DNA of 64,000 nt. Origin: Pempheris klunzingeri. Its lineage: Eukaryota; Chordata; Actinopteri; Acropomatiformes; Pempheridae. Within the stretch, counting starts at the first letter, position 1. The number at the start of each line of letters is the position of its first letter. The stretch spans positions 7,501,374-7,565,373 of the forward strand of contig NC_092014.1 in the NCBI RefSeq assembly GCF_042242105.1. The letters run 5' to 3'. Below are positions 22,121 to 36,900 of this stretch, piece by piece. The notes under the pieces were generated by a model. The model worked only from the letters and a program-made list of their open reading frames with translations. It searched no databases and had not been told where the DNA came from. Position numbers and translations under genes: made by a program.

Positions 22121-24719
22121 TGCATGACACAACATGTACTAGCAAAAAAATGAAGCTATTGTCTTTCGGATAGTGAAGATGGCATTCAATACTTTGCTCC
22201 CTGACTTTAATGTTTGGTAATACATTTTCCTTTTGCAAAAATGCGGCCTACTGTAGCTTTAATAGACAACAAAATGATGTAGCCTACAACATGAACGTTT
22301 CATGAACATGAAATGGCTCAGAAAACTAAACCGGCGTACAAATAACTAACACAGGAAATAAAAGGTAAAGCTAAAAGAATACAAAGGTCAGGAACAACCA
22401 AGGGAGATTCATTTTTATTTGAAAATTTGTGTTTTCCGGTGGATTGGTCGCCTTGTAGAGCGGAAGTTTTCCCCTCCACAACTTCTGTTTGCTTTGCCAA
22501 GGCATATGAATATATGGAGCCTGTGTAGTTGTTTTGTATATACCAACTGTATGTTTACTTGGCTGTTTGATACCGCCTGTTTCTGTACTTTCTGTCTTTT
22601 TATGTTCTGTGTATAAGCACATTAAGAAACACAGACATAGTCACAATCATTGTATATGCCAGTAAACTAAATAGTTTAAACGCGCACATGCTTTATGCTC
22701 CTACACTCTGCAGATTATCCTCAAAGTGAAGGGATAAAATGAGCTCCACATGGGACACTGTGCATAGTCCTGCACGACCACTTTCATAGGCCTGGGAACA
22801 CACACTTAAACACACACACTTAAACACACACTGAGCTTTTCCCTCTGTCTCCCACATCTGTGTCTATGGCCTAAATTGTTTAATACCTCTCTCCGTCCAA
22901 CCTCCCTGTGCAGCCGAGGCACTAATAGGCCCATCAAAAAACTGCCTGGGCCTCTGATTCTTGTTATCCTGCACTAACCGACTGAGATTTCACTGGTCAG
23001 TGGATGAACTCATGTTACTCACCACCTGTGTTTATTCCACGGGGTTGTTGTGGCTGGATCTGCTATATAAGCTTTGTGTAGAGGTTTGGAAAAACTTTGG
23101 TTGTGGCTTCTTCAGGGGGATGAGGAAATCTAGGAAGGAAAAGGCTTTTGGTCTGTTTGTTTCAGTTTGTCTGCTCTTAATTTATGCATGCTGTTGAAGT
23201 TGGGCATTCACCAAAATAAAAAACCATAAAAAAAGATCCCTTTATTTTTGAACATTTTTTGAACATCAGAGCAGGGCAGGGCAAACACAAAGACTCACTG
23301 CCGTAAAGACTGACACTTGTCTGCGTCATTTGCTGCCTTTGCTCTTTATCTACACACAGACACTGAGTGATACCCAGTGAAAAAAAAGATGTTAGGTTGG
23401 AAAAACTTGACCTTAAAGTTGTTTGAACCCCTTTATCCCCCTGATGTCCCCAAGACAAAAATGGATGAACTCCTTTTGGACTAGAAGGGAGGAAAGCTGT
23501 CATTGCCACCTCGTCTATGCTGTGTCAGACGCAGCCGTTTGAACCTGAGGTTGGGGCATAAATCCCCACCCTCGGGCCAGCCTTGACATTCTGTTCCCAG
23601 ATGGTGCCTCCCCTGCTGTGGACTCTGCCCCAGAGGGGCCTGGCATCTCAGCTAGACCCATCCATCACAGGAGAACCAGGCCCCTTATACTGGGAGCAGA
23701 GGCCCTAGTAGGGAGCACCTGCCCTCATGTTTTCACCCTTGTGGCTAAAACAACCCCACCCCCCCAGCACACTTCATCTCCCGCTGCTTTCCTGAGGGGT
23801 TAGAGGTCCTTTGGGGGTGTGAGACAACTTTGTATGTCCAGAGACACTCTTTTAAGGTGACATTCACACTCTGGTTTGTGGTTCAATCTATTAGGCCTCC
23901 TATTACAAGCAGGTCAAAGGTTGAGATATTATTAATGTTCACAGAGGGCCACACAAGCTACAGACAAAACATGAGAATAATCAGTAGTGGGGACAGATTC
24001 ATTCTATGCTAAAACAAGTATGAAACATGGACAAATAGACAACATTTCAGAAAACAAAAAGGAACGCTGCAAAGCAAAGATCAATTGCCTTAAAAAGAAA
24101 AAGAATGCTACTTCTTCACTCCGAACAGCTTTTATACAAAAGAATTGCACTCCTCCCATTTTTGGTCCATCTGTTTTATATATTGTGGCCAAAAACATCA
24201 CTGATTTGATTGGACCCAAATGTGATGCTTGAGGCTCCTTCATACATCCAAAGTCTGTTTGACCCTCCTTCTCCTGCCCTCCTCAAAAAAAAGCTCCTTT
24301 TCCCTCTCCCCACTGGTCTCGTTCGAGGGGCTCCAGGCCTGACTACATGTGTGTGGCGTGTGTGTGTTGTAGTGAGTCTTGTCCTCGCTTACTGGGCTGC
24401 CAGCTAAGGTTTGCATTGTGAGGAATACTTGAAAACCTGTATTAAACCACCTGTAAGCTTAAAAGATGGCTCTGAACAGTTTATAGTCAACAGTTACAAT
24501 GGATCTCAGCTGTAGCCCACTGACTGATTTTCTTAACAAAATATGCAAAAATATGCTTAAATACACAACTAAGCATGGGTTGCTGCTTGTTTGTTGCTTG
24601 CAGCTACCTTTGCTAACATTGGTGGCGAACAGTGAACCCACATTGTCAAATGGAAATCTTATTCATGCAAGTATTTGGTTAACCAACATGAACAAAATAA
24701 AACTTAAAACAATCCATCC

Positions 24720-24905
24720 CAACATTTTGTTCAAAAGCACAAATGCAAGTCTCGTTGTGTCACCATACGTGTCCGTACCAAATTTCATGACAGTCCATTC
24801 AATACTTGTGACTTACTTGTGTATACTTGTGTATTTTTGTCTGGACCAAAGAGATGGACTGATACACTGCCATTGCCATTCATAGAGCCATGCTACTAGA
24901 GTGGC
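24720..24905. repeat. dispersed fish repeat fragment
   Basis: Contains GTACCAAATTTCATGACAGT, CAATACTTGTGA, GTCTGGACCAAAGAGATGGA and CATAGAGCCATGCTACTAGA in the order found in a widespread fish repeat. A shorter copy of the central part lies at 62085-62150. Confidence 0.5.
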
Positions 24906-26094
24906 TAAGCATTGAGTATTTGGGGTGTATTGCGTCCTATTTTAAAAGTTTTCTAAAATCTAAAGTAGCTAGTAACTATAGTTGTAGAATAAATGCAGTG
25001 GTGTAAAAAGCACAACATTCAGATCTGAAATGTAATGCTGTATTATTATGAATAGCATAGAATGGAAATAATCTTCAAATGGCATCTAAAAATAGTACTT
25101 GAATACATGTAGTTAAATAAATTCATCTACTTTTCTAACTACTATAGCTTATATTAACAGGACTTGATCTATTTAAGAGGTATGGAAGTTTTGTTTTCCT
25201 AAAATTGATGCAAGATTTTAAAAAACGAGCTTCCATAGGAGTCTGCAAGAAATCTACCAAGCAACAAGCCAGTTTCTACGCGTTGTATGTTGCCCCACTT
25301 TTCCCCCACTACAAATCCTTGTTCCCAGCTCTTTTCAGCTATCCCACATCATGTCGGCGTTAATTTCCATCAGGACCAGGCATAGCAACGCACTCTGGCA
25401 TATATTGTCCCACACACTTGTTAAACATCTGAAAAAAGACAGAAAAGATGTTCCACATGGTTTTGATAAAAACTGAGGTAAGCTATGGCCAGCACAGTTT
25501 ACTCTTTCTCGTTCTGTAACACATTCTTTATGTCAAATACATTGGGATTCCTTTGCAAAGATTACAAATGGCAGTGGGGAAAATGACTGTATTATAAATA
25601 AATGCTAAAATTATTAACAAATAATAAGGGTTAAGGGTTCTGTCTTTCTCTTGCCGTCAAAGGTGCCCTCTTTTTGTTTTGGGAAAAAATGTGGAAGAGA
25701 GACAAAACAGAAAACATTTGGATTGTTTCCAGCTTGCAAATGAAGCATAAAGCATACTCTCAGTGTGACAATGTTTACACAATCTTTCAGCAGCACAGCT
25801 TAGATGAACTTACAGATTTATGGAAAAGACTCCGCACATATGTTGATTGTCTGGGGTCAAAGGACCCAGTGGTAATTTATGATACTGAAGAAGATGATTT
25901 ATATTTTTGCCTCAAACCTGCTGATAGACCCTAAACAGATCCTGGCTCTCCTCTAAACTAAAAACATGTCTGAATTCAGTGAATCACTTTACCCTGCTCA
26001 CTATTTCTCTCCACTGATGAGATACAAAACTGCGCCTGTGTTGATCATTTTATAAATAAAAAGTGGATGATCTCATTTAAATTTGCATTGAATT

Positions 26095-26290
26095 TAAAGC
26101 GAGGGTAGGCAGTTTATTTTTGTTGTAACTGTTAAAAGCTATTCTACAAACGCAGATGTGCACGAATGAAAGCAGGCAATGAATGGCTACGTTGATGCTA
26201 ATAGTTTAGCCCTTTGCTAACCGTAGCCAAAGGCTTTGGCTGATTCCAGCTCATGTTTATGTAGCTAGCTAATGTTAGAGCCTCGAATCA
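26095..26290. repeat. probable dispersed repeat
   Basis: AGCGAGGGTAGGCAGTTTAT and the following GCTAACCGTAGCCAAAGGC / TGTAGCTAGCTAATGTTAG stretch resemble a repeat seen in many fish genomes. Limits are uncertain. Confidence 0.3.
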
Positions 26291-29200
26291 CAGTATATGA
26301 TCTCAAAGGGCTTTACAGATCCATATATTTGCAAAGAAAACAGGACGGTAATTCTCATAGAACTGCCACTATACAGTATCATGGCATTGGGATGATGGAA
26401 GCATTTTCCTGCCTTTATGAAGCGTGTATATTCCCATCCTTGTCTGGAGGGATGAAAACAGGCATATGCCACTTGGATCAAAGTTAGTCAAATTCCCCAC
26501 TTAATTATCAGTGAGTATCAGACTTATAATCATAAATTTAAAAATACCAATACCTTAAAAACTACACGTTTTAACATGAAAAAAGAAATAGGTGAGGTCA
26601 CCGTTTTTGTTTTATTTTGTATGAATAAATTAACTTGGCTTGATCAGCCCTCTGAGCTCGGCTCCTCATCTACGCTTGAGACTAGCTGCTCGAGGCTTCA
26701 CTAGTTGCTAGTACAGCCAAACATCCAACCAATCTGTTGGTGGTTGAGTTGAATGTTAGGTAATGTAGGCCCCAGATTTTGACTTGGAAAGAGAATGTGT
26801 GGGATAAAATCTCATTCTGCTGCATCGAGTTTCATCAGTTAAATAGATTTACGAGTCCTATTTGGAAAAAAGATGAGATTTTTGGAAAATGTTCATACTG
26901 AGGAACTAGTACAGTTGAATAGAATATTCATGCATTTTTTTAAAAAAAACTTGAGTATAACATATATAAAAATACACACCGTTAAAGGGGCTTTTGAAGA
27001 CTGAAAGCTTGTGGCCCACACTGCAATGAGCTGCTTGTGCTGTTTTCACTTTCCAGTCTACGGTCAGTCTATAATCTGTACCATCTTTCATTTAAGAGAA
27101 CTTCAGAAGAGTTCCTTGATGCTCTTGTTATAGCTTTACTCACAACAGGTGGAATTTGTGATGAAAATCTCATGCTACAAATCTGCATTACATACACAAA
27201 CATACTGTTAGGTAAAAGTCTAACAATCTACTGTATCTCTGGCACCACAAAAAAAAAAGGATTTGTGCTGCAATTACATTTAATTAGATTGTACATTTGT
27301 CAGCATCAAAATTTCAGTTTAGTTAAACACAAATGTAGGTCTACCACCAGTCAGATCACTCCATCAAATCATATTTTAAGCCAACAAGAAAATTTAGCAA
27401 TTCATCAAAACCTTAAACACTGGATATGAAAACAATGAATTAAAATCAGCTCTCACCCCGTCTATACTTTCTTCAGAAAATACAGTCACAAGCTAAATGC
27501 CTTCAGTGCATCATACAGCCTCTGTCAAGTCCAGCCTCCTGAGAAACAAGCCAAAACCCACAATGCAGAACTTATTTACAGGCCGTGGGTTATCTCAGTA
27601 GAATGCAAATAGACATGAATATGATAATCAAGCCAGGATGAAAACACAGCTGTGCTTTGTCACAATGCCTCCTCTTCCAAGTGACTATCAGTTTGGACTA
27701 TCAGATGATAATCTTTTATTCTTGTTCTGCAGGAAAAGACAGTGGGAATGTTGTGAGCTCATCCTTGACCAGATTTGACAAGTCATGATTTAATACAGAT
27801 GACAATGTCTGTCCGACTGTGCCATTTTAACGCGGCTCCGTCCACCAGTGTCATTTCCTCAAGTGACGCTGATGTGGTTGGGATCAAAACTTGGTTACTA
27901 ACTGCGCAAAGCGGGCAACTGTCCTGGGGCCCAAAACCCCCAATAGGTTGCTGAGACCCCCATAGATCCAAAAGCCCCAGGCTCACTCATTTGAAGAATT
28001 GAAATTTTGTTTTAGAATATGCATTTATACAACATATCAGGTGACATGATAAAGGCCTCAAGATGGGTTCTGCTACATGACTTGATCTGGAGAACCTGGA
28101 AGAAGGTTCATGTTTTAACAAACCTATACATTTTCAGCCTACATATGGCATATGTTTAGCAATTCTAATACGTAGGTTTAGTCAGTTATGCAGGTTGTTT
28201 TAAGTAAACTTTTTTGTATCTATTTTTCTTAGATAGAAGAGACAAATGTTATCTGGACTAGCAAACACTCCTGCAGCTTGTGTGTAAATTGAAAATGACG
28301 TCTGCAAAATTCAAATGACCAGCATCAACACAGACAGTGCGTCTGCATGCAAATGGGTTACGATGGATTTTCTACAGTGGGCTGATTTCTTAAATGTCAT
28401 GTAAACGAGAAACCTGGTTTGTGTGATAGCAGTAGGGGATTTCCCCAAGCTGATTTCTTCTTGAAATGCTGATTTCTTGTATACACATTACTGGGTTTCT
28501 AATCAGCCATAGACAAGTACATGTGCGTGACAAAAGACTGAAGTTTAAGTAACTGGGATTTAAATGACTCGAATGACTGAAAAATGACTGAAACTGAAAT
28601 AAAGACAAAGTAGCTTCAACATGCAGAAATTTAAATAGTTTCCACCACTGAACGTTTGTAAAATTCAGAGGGAAAGCTCCACTCAGAAGTAGCATCTTTG
28701 CAAGGAAGCCATATTTCCAAAATAAGGTCAGGGCGGAGAAGTCTGATAACTGACCTGCTTGTATACACAAATTTATAACCAGGCGACAACACTATATGCA
28801 GCACAACATCATTCTTTTTATATAAAAGCTTACATGTTGCATAATCCTAAATTCATTTGTGTTTTCAGTTTGTGTTTATAAAGGAGTTACCAAGCACCAA
28901 ACATGGCGACAAGAAGTGTTCCAGCATAGTGCACATAGAGTGGCATGATTTCCAAATGTCTGCTTTATTAAATTGTGAATAGTCGTAGAAAGTATCTATT
29001 GTACATAAGAATGTATTTCTGCCAATCCAAAAACTTCTCTGTCTTCCTAGAACTGCCAAGGAATCTCATTGTGCCTCAGACTTCCTGACCTCTCTCAGCA
29101 AATTCTGTTGCTTGACTGGCAGGCCGCACTTGATAAAGATCCACTGAGCAGCTCTTAACTCCAGTTATGGGGACCGTTAAGCTGTGTGCTGAGACACAGA

Positions 29201-30203
29201 AGCTCGGTTTGGTCAGATCACCCGATATGGCGAGAGATCTCTTCCATCACTGTGATCTGGGGGCCAAGGACCCGCTGAAATCACAAATACAGAGGAGTGC
29301 AGAGCTTGTCAAAACCCACCGAGGTGCAGAGGACAGACTGAACAGAGTCAATAAATAATTACGCACCTATCAGTAACTACATGCAGGACACACTTGGCTG
29401 GTTTGCTTCGGGGCCTGACTGTTTATTATCGTTCATGAAACTATCTGATAAAGACTTTAGCTCCTCAGCTTCCTCAGCTCACATGTTCCCTGAGGGCAGC
29501 ACATTTGGATTAACAGCAGACCAAGTGGAGCCATTTCTTTACTTTTCTTAGAAAAGCAAAATTCTAAGATGTTCAGATCACTGTTACATGCTGCAAAAAT
29601 AAAAAGTCTCCGAAGCTGTATGTATTAAAGTATATTTTTATCGCTCTCTTTCTTTCTCTCTCTGTATATATATATGCACACATGTATACATACTGTACAT
29701 CGACATAAAATTATGTAAAATAGTGTTGTTTCCTGCCACATAAAATATTTTGTATTATTTTTTGAATAGTATTGAGGAAAACAGAGTTCAAGAGGTCATG
29801 ATCATATTTTTAACCACAGCATTTCCATTTTTTACAGTATGATGAATGCTACATGATATGGTAAACCAAAGGAGAAGACTGAGTGTCATGTGAAAAATGA
29901 ATTTAAGAAACCAAAATATGATTCAAAAATACATTTTAAAGTGTGACCCTTCAATTTGACTACTCATAGGAAGCAGTCTTAGCTGTGTGGTGAAAATACA
30001 TCTAATGATCATTTCCTTTGTTTTGTTATATTATTTCCTTATTTTTTGTTGTTTTATCATTGCCCCAATAGTGCATTTTACTATTATATCAACATTACAT
30101 GATACACACATGAATGTGCTAATAAATCATCCTGAAAGACATTCTGTTCTGCAACATCTCACCTTTTAAATATTGAACTCAAAAAAATACAGAAGATAGT
30201 TTC

Positions 30204-30209
30204 TTTATT
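30204..30209 (-). terminator. dchs2: candidate distal poly(A) signal of dchs2
   Basis: AATAAA on the minus strand. A second hexamer lies at 30280-30285, so two tandem signals about 1.0 kb below the stop would end a 3' UTR that fills 30204-31288. That interval is AT-rich with no other gene. Confidence 0.45.
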
Positions 30210-31288
30210 GCAAATTTGTTTGCAAATTTATCAATATTTAAACCCATACAATTCTCTGAAAATTGTACATAAAGTGCTGTTTATTAACAGGGTATCCACA
30301 GTCTAAAGTCAGCACAAAAACAATCATGAAAGGAACAAACCATTTCAGTCACGGAGAAAAAGTAAAATAGCCAGAATGGGGGAACTGGTTTATAAAAATC
30401 TTCCATCAAGCTGATGCTGACAGCAGGACAATATAATCCATTATTGAAGCCGTACAAAATTTGTCAGTGAAGAATCCCTCATATTTTTTCGGGGTTTCAG
30501 ATGATATTAACATAAGCCTCCACTCTTGTCTAGCTTTGAAATACTAAACAACATAATACAGAAACTAAGAACTGTCCTAGATTGAAGGAGTAAAATAAAT
30601 TCTGTTTGTCATGGGATTTTGTTGGCAGAATATATTTAAGAAGGAGGCAAAAATGGATCTGTATTCAACACACAGTTTTTATGATTCCAAGAAAACAGAC
30701 TTAACCACAGAACAATGTTGCCTTTCTTTGGTTATTAAAGTTAAACCAACCTTGAAAAAGTTTCCATTTAGAAGCAGCAACCAACTGCAATAACAAAGTG
30801 TTTCATTTTCTGCACATATAAACATGTTTACAATAAAACATTCACAAATTAATTGCTGACCCAAACATCTGCTCTTGTTCAAAGTGCTGCATTATTAGAA
30901 TATAATGCAAGACTGAGCTCAGGCTTTTCCAGATATTAGTTCTAACACAGAAGCGAGTTATGAAATCAACCTCAAACTAAGTAATTAAATGAGTATATTA
31001 TGCTCAAATGGCGACATTGCCCGGTATCGCCCCTTCAAAACTAAACCTGTTACCAATGAGTTTAAAACCATAAAAATTGGGACAAAAATGGAAATAAGTC
31101 CAGGACTTATTTGTTTTATCTGTGAAAACATTTGGTATGCTGTATCTTAATAAATGTAATGTTGCCAATGAACTAAAATCAAAACTAAACTGTGCAGTTT
31201 CCCTTTAAGTTTCTTAACAATATTAAGGGAAATACCTTCATATGGTGAATGAAAGAATGTCACAGATAAACTTGTCCACAGTTTGTGT

Positions 31289-33900
31289 CTACACCTGGAT
31301 TTCTGCCTCCAACAGGCTTGCAGTGAGGGGTCCTGAGTCAAGTCTGATACCTCCCACCCCCGTTTCAGAGACAACTGGCGAGGCACTGGGGGTCCTAATG
31401 GTGAGAGAAGACAGGGATGGGGAGAAAGTGGGCGTCATGGCTGAAGGGGTAAGTCCTGTGTTCCTTGCTAAGGGGGAATATGCATATTTGGGGTAAGAGG
31501 GCTTCCTGTGCAGGCTTGGCACACGCCCCGGTTTCCGTGGAGGTACAGTTCTAATGCCAGGCTGAGCTACTCCTGTTATAAGAGGCGGCGGGTACATGAG
31601 GCAGTTTGAATCTCCTGCCAAGTCCTCACGACCGCCTTGAAGCTCCTCGTCAGGGAGCATTCCGATATCAGTGAAGACGGAAGCCAGAGTCTGGAAACGT
31701 GGCTCCCAATCCAAAATGTTGTCCCAGCTGTAGCTGCCCTGCAGCTGCTCCTCCAGACACAACAGCGAAGAGAGGGAATCGGCAGAGGCGTGGGCTTCAG
31801 AGAGGGGAGCGTACCCCTTCATCCTCATGCTCTCCTCCAAATCCCTCACTCTAAGAATTGCTGGAAGTAGTCCCTCACCTCCTCCCTCCTCTTTGAAGTG
31901 GTGGAGGCTTTCTGTGCTGGCCATCCCTGAGATTAAACCTTTGTTGACCGATACAACATGATCCGGATCTACAACGATAGAGTGGCAGGAGATAGTATCC
32001 CCAAGTACAGCAGAGTCTGGAATCTCCACGGTCTGGTTGCCTTGCACAGATTTGTCTCTTTTACGGCAGGGGTACTCATTAATCCACTTGATCTCCTGGT
32101 CCTCAGCAGTCTCACCTTCTGCTGATCCACGGCCGCTCGAGTCTGAATGATTGTGTGGGTGAAATATGTCCCTCTTGGTTAACACAATGCTGGGCCGTTT
32201 CATCTCCTGCAGTGAGAAGTCACTTTGCCTTTGGCCGCTGGATCTATCAAATGAGCCTCTGCTGTGGTTCAAATTTGCAGCAATGGCAGCAGCCTTCTTG
32301 ATTGCTGCTTCCTTGATCTTGTACCTGAGAACCAAGCCCACAAACATGAGGAGGACGAGGAGGAACATGATTAGTGACACACTCAAACTGAGCATGTGCG
32401 CATCAAGAGGCACCCCAGTGAGTGCCTCTGCTGAGCTGGAGATATTGACGAAAACTAGGCAGGTGGTGGTTCTGGAGGCCAATCTAGGACTACCTGCAGA
32501 CACTACCAGCTTCACCATGTCCTCATTGGCATGGCTGCCTCTTCTGCGATATACAGAACCTGACAGAAAAATGGCACCAATGGTTTTGTTTATTGAGAAA
32601 AATGGTGACTGATTCAGAAAGGAGTACTCCACCAGCCCGTCCACCCCTCTGTCATGGTCCATTGCCAACACATAACCAACTGTCTCTCCAGGCTTTGCAT
32701 TTTCTGGTAGGACAAAATTATACTGCTTTTGGGTGAAGACGGGACTGAACTCATCCACTCCCTTGATGGTCACCTGCACTCTCACAGTAGCGGCTTTGTC
32801 TCCTTTGTCCCTGGCCTCCACGACAAAGCAGTACTCACTGTCACGCTCGTAATCAAAGGTCTGTCTGGTGTGAATGTCGCCTGTTAGGGGGTCGATGGCA
32901 AAGGCCTCCTTCTTCTCAGGGCTGCCACTGCCATAGTCCATGAAGCAGGAGGATAAAATAGAGTAGGTGAGCTTGCCGTAGGGGCCTAAGTCATTGTCAA
33001 CAGCATGGAGAGAGCAGGTGTGGGTAAATGCTGGCAGGTTCTCCAGCACAGAACAGTTAACAGTAGGGAACATGAAGAATGGAGTGTTGTCATTTTCATC
33101 CAACACAGTGATGAAGACCACTGTAAAAGCCACTTTACGTTCTTCAGCTGATTCACCACCGTCAGACACTCGAATGGTGAGGGTGTACTTTGAGTCTTCC
33201 TCATAGTCAAGCATGTGGTTGACCACCAGAAGGCCAGACTGAGGATCAAGCTTGAGGTGGCCTTTGCTGTTCCCTGAGATAATGTCATATCGCAGCAGGC
33301 TGTTGGTTCCAAGGTCAGGATCCTGAGCAGTGACCTGGACCAGCCTGGTACCTACATGGGTGTTTTCACTCACCTGTGCATGGTATTCTGTGCTGGAAAA
33401 GACAGGTGCATTGTCATTGCAGTCAGTCACAGTAACCATAACGACAGCAGAGCTGTTCAGCGGAGGCGTTCCTCGATCAGACACACTCACTGTTAGTGCA
33501 AAGCTCTCCGTGGTCTCACGGTCTAAAGGGTTACATAGAACCAGTTTTCCTACATTTCTCATCTGATTCTCAGCCTGAACCATTTTTACTTCCAGACAGA
33601 ATCGCTTCTCCTCATTTCCCCTGATGATGGAATAGTCCAAATGAGTATTTTCAGGGCTCCAGTCTTGGTCCTCTGCAGACAGCGTTAGCAGGGTGGTGTC
33701 TGTGGGTGTGTCCTCTGGGACGGTCAGTGTGTAGATGTCCTGATGGAACAAAGGTGCATGATCGTTGGTGTCCAGAATCAGCACATCTATGGAGGTGACA
33801 GTTGACTGCACAGGATCGCCTGCGTCTCTGGCTTCAACCAAAAGATGGATCAGGTTGCTGTTGGTGATGGCTTTCAAAGGCTTATTGGTGAAAACAGATC
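31289..33900 (-). CDS. dchs2: dchs2 exon 20: repeats 23-27, membrane helix, cytoplasmic tail
   Basis: 2612 bases from phase 1 to the stop. DTNDHAP, DCNDNAP and DENDNTP close repeats 23-25; after repeat 26 the linker is KGVDEFSPVF, without DxNDN. The helix (LSVSLIMFLLVLLMFVGLVL) is followed by RYKIKEAAIKKAAAIAA and a long Ser/Pro-rich tail. Confidence 0.96.
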
Positions 33901-36900
33901 CTACAAGACAAAACGTGTTCATGAGCGAGTTGGTTTTTTTTTAATGGTCAGAAAACATGACTTTGAATTAATGCTAATGTCTGTATCTGCTGGATGTGTA
34001 AATATGCAACTGTTTTCTATCCCATTTGCCATAACAACTTTACAAGAAGATAATATATCAGACCCAGTGGCCAAAAAAATCCAATTATGAAAATGTTTCA
34101 TTTTATATCATATAAACATTATATTGCAGTCAGTCAGTCAGTCAGACATTAAGCACTCACTCAAACATATGTTTATTTTATCTTTACCATTTCATTGCTG
34201 CCTGACATCTGGTCTTAACAATGTAAAGCTATAACAATCAACTTTTCAATTGATTAAACAGATGGTTTAGCAAATACACACAGATTGTTCCTGCATTTGT
34301 TTCTCTTCAGAATAACAACTATAAAACATGTCTGCTTGTATGACAGTGTGAGTTAAATCAAAATTGTCCTCATCATTAGACGCCACAATGCAAAATAATT
34401 TCCTGTGTGACTATTCTGTAATGAATTCCATGTGCAGACTGTAGGAGCACATTTTTCTCTTGGATGACAATTAAGTGTTTGTCCATTCAGTCTATTATTC
34501 CACTCCACTGCCACTTAAATCTTTCTTTATGATGACTTCATTCAATTTGAGGCTCTACTCGAAAGCAGCACCACTTATTGTTTGTGAAACACAAAGACAT
34601 GGAAAAACTGAGAGGCACCGCACCACAAAAAGCACCATATTACATTTTTGGATTCTATTTACAGTGCTGTAGTTAACATTGATGCAAATTTCACTTTCCA
34701 TTAGTGCTCCTTGCCGCAAAACAGGGAAAATGCATTTCTCTGATATTAAACTTTGGAGTTCAAACATGATAGAAGCTCATAAATCACACTTGAGTGGAAA
34801 TGACTGGCCAGGATTGAGGAATGGTGGTTTCTTTTCAGCTCTGTACGATTTCTTTCTTTCTTGGGTTTAGGGATTTTTAAAAGTGAGATAATAGGATGGG
34901 CATGGCTCCTCTGAAGCTCTTTATCTCAATGACTCCTAATTGCCTTCACTGCTGCCTCTGTTTCCCCCTTTCCAAAGAAACCACTTGCACATCCAAGACT
35001 AGAAAAAAATAAACACTGGAGAAATATACTGCTACTAGCAGAATGGCAACTCACAGTAACCGCTGATACTGTATGCTAAGCTGCTCATAACCTTTCTAGG
35101 TGCCTTTTTTTTGGCATGTGCCCGTTTAACTATGCCAGAAAAACTGATTTTAATGGAAGGAATAAAAGGAATGAATATGAAAATCAGACCACCAGATGGC
35201 TGTAAGTTATGACACTTGCAAAGCTTGAGGTAATGTCTTTTACAGAAGAACTACAATACATTTTGGATCATTGTTTTATCTCTCTGGTGACTTCTTGACC
35301 TCTCCCTCTTTCTTTCTATATACACACACACTAAAGGTTTGCTGTCAATGAGACATTTATATCAAAGCTATTGCAGGATTAGTTTTCCATCTGTTAAACT
35401 GTGCTCACCATTGTCTGGCTCGATGTAAAACCCTTGTAAAGGAGATGAAAGCAGTCTGTAGGTGATCTTGCCATTGAGTCCAGAGTCTCTGTCGGTAGCG
35501 GACACTGACAAAACTGACGTGTCTGCTGAAACCAACTCAGACAACTCCACCTTAACGAGAGAAAAAAACAAATCAGTGACACCTGCAGCAAGATCATGAT
35601 TTGTCCTTTATATCCAGTCAGATAACACTTTCTAATAAGTCATATTTCATAAATGGTTTATCTGTAACAAAAGTTTGATTACTTCATAAAAGTCCAAAAG
35701 TTGTCCTAATCAATCTAATTAATAAAGCATTAATAAACAATTTATTCAACATGAATTACAATTTATAAATCCTTAATAAGGCCTGCTTTGTTAGAGGGTT
35801 GTTCCTATTGTTATTTTACAGTATTATTAACGTGCATGTATAGTTTTATCCATGGCTTGGTGGCCCCAACTAGAATATATAGGCCTTGTCCCTTGTTATC
35901 CACAAATACATCATCTGTACCTGGTAGGAGACCTTGGTGAAGACCGGAGCGTTGTCATTGACGTCCAGCACTTGAACTCTGATCTCTCCAGTAGTCTGGT
36001 GGAGGGAGTCAGACGCCCAGACTGTCACAGTGTACTCTGTCTGCTCCTCGTAGTCCAGGGCGCGAGTCAGTGTAACCACGCCAGTGTATCGGTCGATAGC
36101 AAAGGGGAAGTTGGTGCTACTGTTGTCTGAGAAACTGTAGATGATGGTTGAGCTCAGGTCCACGTCGTTTGCAGTCACCTGGGTGACCATGTAACCTGCA
36201 GGAAGATCTACAGTAAAACAGAAAACGTCAAGATTAAATCCACAAATAGACAAAGACCATAGGCAGTGTTTTTATCCCAATGTGTGTTTGCAAGTGAAAG
36301 CAATGAACGAATAGTTGGGGTTGTGCTCACTCTCTGCTATGACCACAGGCTCCATGGGGGGGATGGCGGGGCTGTTGTCGTTGACGTCCACCACTTGAAC
36401 CCTGACGGTGGCGGTGCTGCTGAGTGAAGGGTTCCCCCTGTCTGCTGCCTGCAGAACCAGCCTGTTATATGAAGACAGTAAGCAAATTATGCCATTTAAC
36501 CCAGATACATACTATGGACTGTGGATTAGGTAGGACATTTACTTAATTTTCTCTCAATGACAGAATTGACCAGATTAATAACTGTTGTGCTGAACTACAT
36601 TTTGAAAAGCAAGAATTACAGATTAGGCCAGTTATGCTGTTGCAGTTGAATCATGAGGATATTCAGTTAGATTTGAATCTCTTTTGCTCTGTCAGAATCT
36701 GTCAGACAGCTCTCTAATGGTTAATGCTTTCTAGTGTTCTCAAATCACTTTGTGAAATGGGCCCCACTGTGCCACGTTGGCGCTGTCACCATGACCACAC
36801 ATAGTAAGAGTTGACTCCCCACTTAAACTAATTTAAACTAATACAGATGTCTTGCCTACTCTCTTTACAAAGATAAAACAATGATCATTTTGTTAGTATT

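Larger units (their letters stand above)
11907..30203. other. gene-free region between sfrp2 5' end and dchs2 3' end
   Basis: About 18 kb without a supportable exon on either strand. The longest open frames are about 120 codons and have A/T-driven composition without known motifs. It contains the dispersed repeats, hairpin and possible regulatory islands listed separately. Placed between two developmental genes, it is a plausible home for long-range enhancers. That is inference only. Confidence 0.55.

Noticed and set aside
29167..29358. 63-codon frame with balanced composition in the gene-free region
   Set aside because: No splice sites, poly(A) signal or motif support it; could be part of a noncoding conserved stretch at most.
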